From NCBI GenBank assembly GCA_024742285.1, contig JANSYR010000006.1, positions 1 to 64,000 on the forward strand: a stretch of DNA of 64,000 nt, read 5' to 3'. The stretch is from a bacterium. Lineage in GTDB: Bacteria > Myxococcota_A > UBA9160 > UBA4427. The position numbers and the translations under genes were made by a program. Positions 55,728-64,000 of this stretch are shown in pieces. Below the pieces are notes generated by a model. The model was not told the DNA's origin. It saw nothing but the letters and a program-made list of their open reading frames with translations, and made no database searches. Every line of letters begins with the position of its first letter. Position 1 is the first letter of the stretch.

Positions 55728-56821
55728 CAGTGATCGCCGCTATTACTCAGAGATCTTTGACAGTTGCTCAACCGTGACTTCTACGCGAGTTCCCGGCTTG
55801 GCGGCCCCGCTAGTTGAATGCGAAATCTTCCCGGCGCTCAACGCCTCTCAACCTAACACCGATGCCGTCCGGATCAACGACGCTTAACCGATCGATTCGG
55901 TCTGCCTTCCGCACATCGTACCAACGAACTGACAATCAGAAACGACTCGCACGGGCTCACGTGCGGACGCAATCCTCGGAGAAGCGACCGTTCTGTAGCC
56001 CGAATTACACTTCATCGAAGTGTCATGAAGCCGCCACGGCCGAATGCAAACTAGGTATGGCTATCGCTTGGGGATCGGGGATTCCCACGGACCGGGGTGT
56101 GGCGAAACGTCTCGTCGTTCACTCGAATCCGCATCAGCTGCCCGCACGAGTACCGTCCTTGCTTCACGATTAACACCCAGCTTCGAGAACGAACCCGATC
56201 GACAGAGTCCGTGCCCCACGTGGCGGGCAAATCGCGCCATGGGTCTGTACCGGTTGGATCATGCTTAGCGGCCGTGGTTGGCCAGTAACTCACGTCAAGC
56301 ACGAGGCTTCGAACACCTACGCTTGGTTAAGTCACTTCAGAGGTTTATCTCGCGAAGAAGCTCCGCGCGTAGTCGAGTTCCCATGTGGGCATCTTCTCGC
56401 GCCGCGAGTCGCCTTCGTCACACCAAGAAGACGCGAACCACCCGACTGCTTAGAGACCCGCCTGCCGCACTCGCCGCAAGTGGACGAGCTCCAGGACCTA
56501 GGGACAAGCAACCGAGCGATCGCTTTGAGAGTTCCAGCCCCAGGAGATCGGAAGATTCCGACGCGATCTCGGCTTGTCGCCATCGGCCACCGGCTCCGAT
56601 AGGCATCAGCGCTCGCGCAGCACCTCTTGCCGACCCTTGGACTGCGACGTTTACGCGTTGGGTAGGAAGGTGTGCGGGCAGTCGGAAATCACCAGGAGAG
56701 CCCTCCGGGTGCCAGCTCATCAGCAATAGGCTGCTCTGGTGAGCATCGTGGCGGCACTCGTCAAAAGTCTCGCGCCGGGCCATCCGGCCCAACGCTCTGA
56801 AAGCCTCGGCTGACCGCAGCG
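55728..56821. other. 1.1 kb non-coding stretch between operon and second integrase
   Basis: Only short, incoherent open frames in all six frames. It should hold the promoter of the minus-strand surface operon. A perfect hairpin/palindrome, ACACTTC-ATC-GAAGTGT, lies at 56,007-56,023. No IS, tRNA or phage gene is recognised; base composition is lower in GC than the core. Confidence 0.55.
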
Positions 56822-57652
56822 TCATCTCGCGCATCTAAGCCGACCTTCCGCGTTCGCGGAGCAACGCCTAGATCTGGGTGGGCCGCAGGCTTCGAACCTG
56901 AGGGTCGGGGGTTCGAATCCCTCCCGGCGTGCCATTGAAATCAATGGGTTAGGCGACTCCCCCACCCCATCGATTTCCGGCCGCGCCGTATATCGCCGTC
57001 TTGCGCCGCCAAGATCTGCGAAATTCATATCGGACTCATCGCCCTTGACCACGTGGGCGTACACGCGAAGCGTGAGCGCTGGGTCGGAGTGGCCCAGGAC
57101 CTGCGCCACCCACTTAACGCTCTTGCCGGCATCGAGCGCCATCGTTGCAAAGGTATGGCGGGTACAGTGGAGCTTGAGTGGGCGAACTCCGTGCTCATCC
57201 TGGGCTCGGATACGGACGCGATCCCACACGCGCTGATGGTTTCGCGGCGAGAGCTGCGTGCCCGCGCGAGACGAGAAGATCCACTCAGGAATCTCCGCCC
57301 AACCGTTGTCGATTCGCTGCTGGCGACGAAAAGCGAGCAGCGAGAAGAACTCGTCCGCCACCACGGGCGACATCGCAACGTGCCGAGACTTGCCGCTCTT
57401 GGGAGTGCTCACATGGCCCTTGTCCAAGAGCGACCTTCGAATCGAGATTCTCATCGATTCGAAGTCGACATCGTCCCATTTGAGGCCCAAAAGCTCGCCG
57501 CGGCGAAGCCCGGTGTTGAAGAGGATGACAAGCTGGGGCGCAAACTGCGGCTCGTGCTCGCGTGCCGTTGAGATCAGATGCTCCACGTCCGACCGCGACC
57601 ACACGTCAACCGTGGAAACTTCGGTCGCTGCCACCGTCGCTATCCGACGCAT
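56822..57652 (-). pseudogene. truncated tyrosine recombinase reading into a tRNA remnant
   Basis: 276 codons. Only the catalytic domain remains: Arg in FNTGLRRGELLGLKW, HCTRHTFATMALDAG, LGHSDPALTLRVYAHV with the Tyr. The core-binding domain is missing. Upstream, NPARDIGEL is in frame but cut off by a TGA, while LRALGFAGLM lies one frame away, so removing one A from an AAA run near 57,682 would rejoin them. The last about 30 codons (from ARREGFEPPTLRF) are antisense to a tRNA 3' half. Confidence 0.8.
56864..56934 (+). pseudogene. tRNA remnant overlapping second integrase
   Basis: From about 56,886 the sequence is the 3' half of a tRNA: anticodon arm GCAGG-CTTCGAA-CCTG (candidate anticodon TCG), T-arm GGGGG-TTCGAAT-CCCTC, acceptor strand CCGGCGT, discriminator G and CCA. 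Upstream, ACGCC (56,864-56,868) could pair with the 3' GGCGT, but the next two acceptor pairs fail and no normal D-arm is visible. I read it as a decayed or attachment-site tRNA. The integrase frame on the other strand reads through it. Confidence 0.6.
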
Positions 57653-58077
57653 CAGCTCGCCGATGTCGCGGGCCGGGTTTCATAAGCCCGGCAAAGCCGA
57701 GCGCGCGAAGCTGCTCAGCTACTTGCGGCTAGATTCAGCGCTGGCCGCAGATCCTCGCGCTCTCGAGATGACCTCGACCTTTCGCATTTTCCTGCGCGTG
57801 CGTCGGCCGTCGTACCCTATCCTTCGCATTCGAAGGCGCGTTCGAATGGCGCGTCGCGGGTTGAGAACGAAGACGTACAGCTCGGCGAGCCACCGCAGAA
57901 TCGCGTGGGCCTCTCGCGCGCGCCGCTCGGCGAGCTCGGTCTGTTTTAGGTCGAGATGAGAGAAGGGATTTCGCATGAGGAGAATCTGCACTCGATTCTC
58001 CTCAGAGGCTGCTCAAAGGGCCGCGTCCAACGGTGCGATCCGCCCATCTCGCCACGACTGAATCAGGGAGTAAATCC
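57653..58077. other. decayed region upstream of second integrase
   Basis: 425 bp. The left part holds the frameshifted integrase N-terminal fragment on the minus strand. A 90-codon Arg-rich minus-strand frame (57,719-57,991) is possible but has no recognisable domain, so I do not call it. The right end carries the ribosome-binding site (CAGGGAG) of the next gene. Confidence 0.5.
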
Positions 58078-58290
58078 ATGGCTGCACGAGAGAGATGGAC
58101 CAGCCAAGAGCGATGTCCGCGCTGTGGTGCAGAGAGCGAGGTGCGGTGGTCCGAGGAAGACCATCCTTGGGTAACGTGGGACTGGGGACGGCGTGTCGAC
58201 GCGATCTCCGAGCCCCTCTACGCGGTTCAGGCCGGCTCAAACTCGAACAAGCTAACCATCTACTGCCGGTGTACGGACGAACCGGTCTGA
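58078..58290 (+). CDS. small zinc-ribbon protein
   Basis: 70 residues: MAARERWTSQERCPRCGAE, an acidic Trp-rich middle (EEDHPWVTWDWGRR) and a C-terminal CRC motif, giving a four-Cys metal site (CPRC ... CRC). GGGAG precedes the ATG at 58,078. No family recognised. It lies 108 bp before a larger zinc-ribbon gene on the same strand. Confidence 0.65.
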   Translation: MAARERWTSQERCPRCGAESEVRWSEEDHPWVTWDWGRRVDAISEPLYAVQAGSNSNKLTIYCRCTDEPV

Positions 58291-58398
58291 GCGACACCCT
58301 GCGGGGTGCGACGGACCCGATAGTTGGCCCCGCGATCGGGTGGGCTCCACACTTGCAGCACGCGCACAGAATCCCCGCAGCTTGGCCTTGGAGAAGCG

Positions 58399-59622
58399 AT
58401 GGAAGAAGGTCGGAGCCCCACGTTCGAACTCTCGCTTCTGCCAGAGAGCGGGGAGCATCACGCACTCTGCAGAGAGTATTGGCGGACTGACGAGTCCGGT
58501 GCGTTCGTCCACAAGGTTGCCGACCTTGCGAGCCAGTTCGGCGTTCCGTCTGCGCGAGTGCTCAAGACAGTCACAGCGGCGTCGATTGCGCGCTCGACCG
58601 AGTTTGGCTGCGCCGATTGCGGAATCGGTCGAGTCGTGAACAGCCGCGCCAACCTGACCGAGATCCGGCGGGACGGTAGGCATCGCGAGTGGGTATGTGC
58701 TGATTGCGCGAACGACCGGCGCAGTGCAGCAGCGGAAAGGGCCGAGCGGGAGGCGGATCGTCGGTACGAGATTCTTGACGCCGCTGCGTACCGGCGCGAA
58801 CCCAGGCATCTCGATCGGGACGGAGTCACGTTTCGCGAAGCGGTGTTCCTCGTTAGCGCGCTTCGGTCGCTGGCATCGGAGGACTTCTCCTTTCTGTTCC
58901 CGTACGACGGACATGGAGGAACCCTCGCGCCAACGGGGCGCCTCGCGCGTGTGATTCTTGACGAGCTCTTTGAGGGACGCATTCTGAGCGTTCATCCAGG
59001 CTCATCCGCAGATTCCGTCACGATTGAAGATGAGGCATTCAAGAGCTTCATCCCATTTCGCGTGCATTGGCTACTGCTCCGAGACGAAGACGGTCCATCG
59101 GTAGCGAAAGTACTTGAGCAGCTCGAGTCCGCTATCGCCGACCCAGATTGGCAAGACCTTCACTCTTTCGAAGTCGCGGAACTTCAGCGTCTGGTCGCAC
59201 TGCATGAGTGCCTCCAGTACCTCGAAGTCGTACTCGATGACCACGGTTTCACGTTTAGTCCGGGCGACAGGACCGTGCACGTGATTCAGACCGCGCTGCG
59301 AAGCTTCTCTGTCGGGCAGGTCTACAGCTTCATCTGGAGGGCCGCCAAGGATGCGGCGGCGTTCTATCTGCGAGAAGCGAAGTCGCGTAAACATGCGGCG
59401 AACGTTGTGCCTGGCGCGATTCAACGCATGGTCGAGCGAGCCCTCGCGCAGGGATGGGAGGTAAACGCCTTCCGCCGAGACTTCCGCGCACCTGAGAGCG
59501 TTCTTGGCCAGGTGCTATTCAGCCACGCACTGAAGATTCCCGACATGGGTTTCACGACGATCCCGCCAGGCGAGCCTGAGGCTGATCAGGCGGGAGAGCA
59601 CGAGACAGGGCCCGACTTCTAG
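58399..59622 (+). CDS. zinc-ribbon protein of unknown function
   Basis: 407 residues. Cys pairs C71-C74 (FGCADCG) and C100-C103 (WVCADCAN) form a zinc ribbon about residues 68-107. A charged helix (AAAERAEREADRRYEI) and a mixed alpha/beta region follow, then a helical C-terminal part with SVGQVYSFIWRAAKDAAAFYLREAK. The start ATG (58,399) has GGAGAA upstream; a longer frame from 58,324 has no support. No enzyme motif recognised. Its position beside the HD/ImmA/NDT genes suggests an accessory-island or defence context. Confidence 0.78.
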   Translation: MEEGRSPTFELSLLPESGEHHALCREYWRTDESGAFVHKVADLASQFGVPSARVLKTVTAASIARSTEFGCADCGIGRVVNSRANLTEIRRDGRHREWVCADCANDRRSAAAERAEREADRRYEILDAAAYRREPRHLDRDGVTFREAVFLVSALRSLASEDFSFLFPYDGHGGTLAPTGRLARVILDELFEGRILSVHPGSSADSVTIEDEAFKSFIPFRVHWLLLRDEDGPSVAKVLEQLESAIADPDWQDLHSFEVAELQRLVALHECLQYLEVVLDDHGFTFSPGDRTVHVIQTALRSFSVGQVYSFIWRAAKDAAAFYLREAKSRKHAANVVPGAIQRMVERALAQGWEVNAFRRDFRAPESVLGQVLFSHALKIPDMGFTTIPPGEPEADQAGEHETGPDF

Positions 59623-59763
59623 AGCCGCGATTCCTTGGGTTCGTCGCCCAATCTGCGGACTTCCCGATTGCGGCCACGACGCGCTCGAAGTAGTCGCCGT
59701 CGTCGCAACAACGATAGACGGACGTCGAGGTCCGCGTGCGGTGCGCCACTGCTCGAGGACTAC

Positions 59764-59904
59764 ATGGCGAGCCCCTACCACTGGTGGTATCTGGACGGGT
59801 GGTACGACGTCGAGATGCCCCAATGCATCATGGATCCGGACCCGGCGCATCTCTACTGCCAGGCGTCGGAGAACGTGCTCTCGTGGACCGAAACGTCGAC
59901 TTGA
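59764..59904 (+). CDS. possible 46-residue Trp/Tyr-rich protein
   Basis: Begins MASPYHWWYLDGWYDVEMPQ, unusually aromatic and unlike a random high-GC frame, with GAGGA six bases before the ATG. No family is recognised. The remaining gap between the zinc-ribbon and HD genes (59,623-60,066) shows nothing else, apart from the HD gene leader. Confidence 0.35.
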   Translation: MASPYHWWYLDGWYDVEMPQCIMDPDPAHLYCQASENVLSWTETST

Positions 59905-60066
59905 GCAACGGGTCGAGCGCACTCACGCCCCCGGCCATGGATATTGCCGCTTCGCCGCCAATGTCGTCGGCTACTCCTGCCACGCCCCCCACGGGGCCGA
60001 CCAGCGATTGTCCTATACTCCACTCGCGCTGCTACACCGAAGAACCCTCTAAGGGTGAGAGCTAGA

Positions 60067-61815
60067 ATGCAGGCATGGAAACTCATCAATCCTGACCTTC
60101 CGGGCGTGCCCGGCCCTCCTATCCCGCCCGCGTGGGATATCCCGCCGCAACTGCTCCAACCGGCGCGGACGAACACAGACGCCATCCACGGCGACATCGC
60201 GACCACGGGCCTCGAACAGCTGATCATCGACAGCCCTGGATTCCAACGGCTCCGCGGTCTTCGTCAATTGGGCACCGCGCATCTCGTCTACCCCGGTGCG
60301 ACCCACACCCGGTTTCAGCACTCCTTGGGCGCGCTCCACGTGGTCCAGGAACTCTACGAAGAGGCGCTCGATAGTCGCGGGTCCAGGGAGGCTCGAGACG
60401 ATCTGTTTTTCGAGTGGGCACAGGCGGGCCCCACCTACGCCGCGAATCACATCGCGCGCTCGCTCGTGCTGGCGAGGCTCGGCGCACTGCTGCACGACTA
60501 CTGCCACGTGCCTTACGGCCACACGATCGAAGACGACGCTGAACTCGCTGTCAGGCACGACGCGAACGGACCGCGTTTCGAGGATCTCTGGGAGCGCCTG
60601 GGCCCCAAAGTGCACGCGGCTATCAAGCCGCCGCTATTGAGAGAGCTCCGCCACCTCGTGCTCTCCAAAGAACAGACGGCGGAGGGCGCGGAACCCTTTG
60701 GGTCCGAGTACCCATTCGTCGCTGATCTGGTCGGCAACACGATCTCCGCCGACCTAATCGACTACCTGTGGCGCGACTACTACTACACCGGCTTGCCGGC
60801 CGGATTCGGTCGCCGGCTCTTTTCGTCGTTCATGGTCACACAGAGCGACAACCCCGACTACCCGAAGCGAGTTGCGCTCCGCATCTACAAGGATGACCGC
60901 TACAGGGCCGACGTCACGACTGAGGTGCTCAAGTACCTGCGCTACCGCTACGAGCTCGGCGAGCGTGTGCTCAACCACCACGCCAAGGTCGCTGCCGACT
61001 GCATGCTCGAACGCGCGATTTCAATCTGGATCCACGAGACCAGCCCCGAAGCAGTCGAGCAGCAGCTTCGAAAACTCGGTGACGACGCCCTTCTCGACAA
61101 TCTCTCGGCATCGAAGTTTCCCGCGGTCGCCGAGCTCGCAAGCGGCGTTCGCGAACGGAAGCTCTACAAGTCGAAGTATCGGACCTCTGGCGTCGAGGAG
61201 CTGATTCGAGCGGACCAGATCTTCGCCCGGTACCGCACATCGGCGGCGCGGGCCGAGGTCGAGCGCACCGCCGCACGCTACGCCCAAATCCCGGCGCACT
61301 ACGTTCTCCTCTCGGTTCCCGATCCGGCGATGCGCCTCAAAGCAGCCGGGGTACTCGTACAGGCGAAGGGCAGTGTGGTCCCGCTCAAGAACTGGGACGC
61401 GCACCATGGCGCCCACGCGGCCGAGATCCTGCGCTCACATCGCGAGTTGTGGTCAATCCAGCTCTACACCCATCCCGACCTGACCGACCATCAGCGCGAA
61501 ATCGTCGCGGCGAGTGTGGCCGATATCATGCACATTGAGTGGTTCGGGCCGACCGCCGCCGAGATCGGCTCGCACCGTATCCATCTGGCGGCGCGCGACG
61601 CCGCTCTTGAGAACGACCTTACGCTCGAAGACCATCAGCGAATGATCGACACACAGCATCGCGAAGACCTCAACGTAGCGACGCACGAAGATCTCAAGAG
61701 ATCGATGGTCGACGCGTTGTCGGAACACGCGCCGATGTCCGAGCAAGACGATGATCTACCGGACTCCGACGACGGGGATGATGAGGACGACCCGGGACAG
61801 GGTTCGATGTTCTAG
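60067..61815 (+). CDS. HD-domain phosphohydrolase, SAMHD1/dGTPase-like
   Basis: 582 residues. The N-terminal half matches dNTP triphosphohydrolases: DAIHGDIATTGLEQLIIDSPGFQRLRGLRQLG, here noted in two parts as DAIHGDI and FQRLRGLRQLG; metal ligands H85 (TRFQHSLG), H143-D144 (LGALLHDYCHVPYGH) and D232 (ISADLIDYLWRDYYYTG), all intact. The C-terminal half is helical and ends in an acidic Asp-rich tail. It probably hydrolyses dNTPs or related nucleotides. Its stop overlaps the next start as TAGTG, so it is coupled to the ImmA/IrrE peptidase. Such enzymes can starve phage of dNTPs. Confidence 0.9.
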   Translation: MQAWKLINPDLPGVPGPPIPPAWDIPPQLLQPARTNTDAIHGDIATTGLEQLIIDSPGFQRLRGLRQLGTAHLVYPGATHTRFQHSLGALHVVQELYEEALDSRGSREARDDLFFEWAQAGPTYAANHIARSLVLARLGALLHDYCHVPYGHTIEDDAELAVRHDANGPRFEDLWERLGPKVHAAIKPPLLRELRHLVLSKEQTAEGAEPFGSEYPFVADLVGNTISADLIDYLWRDYYYTGLPAGFGRRLFSSFMVTQSDNPDYPKRVALRIYKDDRYRADVTTEVLKYLRYRYELGERVLNHHAKVAADCMLERAISIWIHETSPEAVEQQLRKLGDDALLDNLSASKFPAVAELASGVRERKLYKSKYRTSGVEELIRADQIFARYRTSAARAEVERTAARYAQIPAHYVLLSVPDPAMRLKAAGVLVQAKGSVVPLKNWDAHHGAHAAEILRSHRELWSIQLYTHPDLTDHQREIVAASVADIMHIEWFGPTAAEIGSHRIHLAARDAALENDLTLEDHQRMIDTQHREDLNVATHEDLKRSMVDALSEHAPMSEQDDDLPDSDDGDDEDDPGQGSMF

Positions 61816-62642
61816 TGGACACCACCGCCTGGTACCACGATTTCGTCGCGCCCGAGCCCGACCCGGCAATTGCAAGACGCCTCGCCCAAGCTGTGCGCGG
61901 GAGCGCGCCCGAGACGGAGCGGATCCGGATCTCGGAAGTCGCCGAGCACCTTGGCTGCCGGCTCGTGCCGCTCCGGGGCGAATTCCGCGAGGAGGCGACG
62001 CTTCTCGTCACTAGCCAAAGCGAAGGCGCGCAGCTCCAAGTCCGCTACGGCCAGATTCTCGGCAAGGGCGGAATGCACCGCCTCCGCTTCTCGATCGCAC
62101 ACGAGCTCGGTCACACGTTCTTCTTCAAGCGAACGCCGCACGGTGCGAAGCGCGTCCGCGCCCGAAGTCGAGCTGAGGAGCGATTCTGTGATGAGTTCGC
62201 CGGAGAACTTCTCTGCCCCAAGAGCGCGATCCCGCCGCAATTCGGCCCCAATGACTGCTGGAGACTCTCGGACCATTTCGGTGTCACCCCGAGCGCCGTC
62301 GCGAACCAAGCGATTCGGGCGGGGCGATTCCCGTGGCACGGCATTGTGGGCGTCGCGTATCGGGGCAAGCCCCAAAGCGAAGACAAGATCGCGCCCCGCG
62401 TCGTCTGGGCGATGGCCCCGCGCGGTACCTACCTTCCACGCCACTACCGATTCCGTGACGGCCCTGTGGTTGAAGCCCTAGAGACCGCAAATCCAGTCGA
62501 GGGCAAGTACGCGCTCAAACGAAGCTTCGGCAGCTTCGAGACGGGCGAGTACCTCGTCGCCGCATCCCCGGGGCCGGGCCGGACCGTGATCGCGGCCTTC
62601 CGTGCCCTTGCGGAACCACAAGAGCGTGCAGCCCCTCGATAG
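61815..62642 (+). CDS. ImmA/IrrE-family metallopeptidase
   Basis: 275 residues starting at a GTG that overlaps the HD-gene stop. Zinc-peptidase motif HELGH at 96-100 and the downstream Glu-rich EERFCDEFAGELLCP helix typical of ImmA/IrrE (DUF955) proteins, which cleave repressors in phage-like or stress switches. The C-terminal about 110 residues are beta-rich and unassigned. No separate XRE regulator is seen adjacent, so its substrate is unknown; the HD protein is one candidate. Confidence 0.9.
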   Translation: MDTTAWYHDFVAPEPDPAIARRLAQAVRGSAPETERIRISEVAEHLGCRLVPLRGEFREEATLLVTSQSEGAQLQVRYGQILGKGGMHRLRFSIAHELGHTFFFKRTPHGAKRVRARSRAEERFCDEFAGELLCPKSAIPPQFGPNDCWRLSDHFGVTPSAVANQAIRAGRFPWHGIVGVAYRGKPQSEDKIAPRVVWAMAPRGTYLPRHYRFRDGPVVEALETANPVEGKYALKRSFGSFETGEYLVAASPGPGRTVIAAFRALAEPQERAAPR

Positions 62643-62764
62643 TCCATCATCGGCTCCGTGCATCGACGTGCCGCCTCACGGCGCCAGTCATCCGTGGCGA
62701 GACGGCTAATTTTCGCTACACTTTCGCCTTTCGCGCTATCCATCGAAACCCAGGGGAACGAGCT

Positions 62765-63343
62765 ATGGCACACCCGCAGGTCTATCTAGCCGGACCTGAT
62801 GTCTTTGAACGCGATCCCCAAGCCGCCGCGGAGCGATTGAAGCGGCTCTGCGCGGATCAGGGCCTCGAGGGCCTCTTCCCTCTCGATGCAGGCGTTGAGC
62901 CGGATCCCGATCTCTCGCTCTTCGCTGCGAGGATTAGCGAGGCGAACGAGAACCTTATCCGCCGTTGCGATGGCGTGCTCGCCAATCTCTCGCCCTTCCG
63001 GGGGCCAAGTGCGGATCCGGGCACCGTGTACGAAGTCGGTTTCGCTCGCGCGCTCGGCAAGCCAGTCGTTGGCTATACGGAAGCGACCGCCCTCTATGCG
63101 GAGCGCTCTCTTCGCTGGATCGAGCGCATCGACGGCAAGATCCGCCGGCGGCCGTCGGGCAGTGTCGAGGACGCCCAAGGCTACGAAGTCGAGAACTTCG
63201 GGTGCGTCGAGAACCTAATGATTGATTGCGGAATCGCTGCCAGCGGCGGGATGATAATCCGGCCGAAGGACGGCGCAGAGCCCGGCGCGATTCCGGTCGA
63301 GCTTGCCATCGAGACCCTCGCCCGAATTCTGAGGCGTGCCTAG
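62765..63343 (+). CDS. nucleoside 2-deoxyribosyltransferase
   Basis: 192 residues of the NDT family: N-terminal VYLAGPDVF, ANLSPFRGPSADPGT and catalytic Glu90 in TVYEVGFARALGKPVVGY. Family members transfer deoxyribose between bases or hydrolyse nucleosides; related domains act as NAD- or nucleotide-cleaving effectors in some retron systems. It lies 122 bp after ImmA/IrrE; a TACACT at 62,717-62,722 could be a weak -10 box. Same strand as the HD and ImmA genes. Confidence 0.9.
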   Translation: MAHPQVYLAGPDVFERDPQAAAERLKRLCADQGLEGLFPLDAGVEPDPDLSLFAARISEANENLIRRCDGVLANLSPFRGPSADPGTVYEVGFARALGKPVVGYTEATALYAERSLRWIERIDGKIRRRPSGSVEDAQGYEVENFGCVENLMIDCGIAASGGMIIRPKDGAEPGAIPVELAIETLARILRRA

Positions 63344-63358
63344 TTAGGCTCGTCCCAC

Positions 63359-64000
63359 TCAGGCGATTCCGAAGAACCGCCGCCAGCGCCCGGTGCTGCG
63401 TTCGATCGCGATCGCAAGCGCTTTGTCGATAGCCTCATCGTCCGCATCGGCCCAGGTTTCTCCAGCCGCAATGCCGGTTTCCGCCTCTCCGTGAATGGCG
63501 TCCATGTGCAGGTGGAACGTGTCGTCCTTCTCCCAGTACTTCGTACGGGAGAGCATCTCCCACACGTCCTGGTAGGAAACGGTCTTACCGTCACCGACGT
63601 CGTGCGCGACACCAGCGAAATAGTCGCGGCGCCGCTGGCAGAGCCAGAGCCGGTAAGGCTCATCCTTGAGGACCCCTTGCTGCCAGAGAAACATCTCGGC
63701 CCAATGGAGATCGAGCAACCCACGAAAGTGCGACTCCATCTGCGCCTTGCGCATTGCGGGATCCGCGGCCGCATTCTCAGCCGCCACCCGGTCCTTGAAG
63801 ACCGCAAGATAGGAATCAAGGCACTTTAGCGTCGTATCGCGAGCGCTCTGCATCCAATGGAGACGCAGCACGCCGCCGGCGACGAGGGTGCCGATGGCCA
63901 CAAGAGCTAGATCTAGAAGTCGGACCGTCGAAAAGAGCGAATCCTCGGTCGGCTCCTTCGGCTGTTGATGTCCATGCGCCCGCTGTTGAGCCTTGAGCGC
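63359..64000 (-). CDS. membrane-anchored protein of unknown function, N-terminus beyond window
   Basis: At least 213 residues, open through base 64,000. A Gln/His-rich hydrophilic leader precedes one transmembrane helix (LLDLALVAIGTLVAGGVL) and a soluble C-terminal domain of about 170 residues rich in Trp, His and acidic residues (HFRGLLDLHWAEMFLWQQG, DTFHLHMDAIHGEAETG). No family recognised. It converges on the NDT gene, 15 bp apart. A GTG at 63,899-63,901 is inside the helix, so the real start lies further right, outside the window. Confidence 0.7.
   Translation of the reverse strand, partial: ALKAQQRAHGHQQPKEPTEDSLFSTVRLLDLALVAIGTLVAGGVLRLHWMQSARDTTLKCLDSYLAVFKDRVAAENAAADPAMRKAQMESHFRGLLDLHWAEMFLWQQGVLKDEPYRLWLCQRRRDYFAGVAHDVGDGKTVSYQDVWEMLSRTKYWEKDDTFHLHMDAIHGEAETGIAAGETWADADDEAIDKALAIAIERSTGRWRRFFGIA

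Noticed and set aside
57719-57991. 90-codon minus-strand ORF upstream of the broken integrase
   Set aside because: Basic, no recognisable domain, and lies in decayed DNA; not supported enough to call.
59515-59922. 135-codon minus-strand ORF
   Set aside because: Arg-rich with no domain, overlapping the end of the 407-residue zinc-ribbon gene; likely a shadow frame.

Overview
The window is a high-GC bacterial chromosome segment. Two sigma-54 response regulators with a histidine kinase, an exosortase/PEP-CTERM polysaccharide locus, paired HtrA proteases, a bacterial Elp3 and a TPR Ser/Thr kinase together suggest a delta-proteobacterial or Myxococcota-like Gram-negative. The sequence alone does not fix the taxon. 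No CRISPR array, rRNA or complete insertion sequence is visible.

Bases 1-12,600 hold an envelope polysaccharide/exosortase neighbourhood: a partial sigma-54 regulator, wecB, exosortase, EpsI, a WbuB-like glycosyltransferase, a second sigma-54 regulator with its kinase, and a heparinase II/III protein. ligA and rsmI sit among them. Bases 12,700-37,100 are mostly housekeeping: yraN; the rpsP-khpA-rimM-trmD-rplS translation locus; DciA-like DUF721 and DUF1015; purD and purH; alr; thiS-thiG-thiE; two HtrA proteases; elp3 beside a Trm9-like methyltransferase; a TPR kinase; a Sel1 lipoprotein; trpS; and a class IV aminotransferase. A 36-codon ORF and a small membrane protein follow.

From tRNA-Thr(CGU) at 38,477 to the right edge the DNA is accessory and visibly lower in GC. 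A tyrosine recombinase abuts the tRNA, followed by a decayed IS66 transposase. Next comes a tightly overlapping seven-gene operon on the minus strand (55.7 to 41.3 kb): a PEP-CTERM protein, a ~2,030-residue beta-helix/FlgD-Ig protein with an internal PEP-CTERM motif, a beta-propeller lipoprotein, a FlgD-like lipoprotein, an exported rhodanese-cupredoxin fusion, an RHS protein and a zinc-ribbon membrane protein. I infer a secreted surface assembly served by the exosortase encoded at 2.5 kb.

A 1.1 kb non-coding stretch and a broken second integrase that reads antisense through a tRNA remnant separate this operon from a plus-strand cluster (58-63.3 kb). That cluster holds two zinc-ribbon proteins, a SAMHD1/dGTPase-like HD protein, an ImmA/IrrE peptidase whose start overlaps the HD stop, and a nucleoside 2-deoxyribosyltransferase. 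It is the best candidate here for an undescribed nucleotide-targeting defence module. A partial membrane protein runs off the right end.
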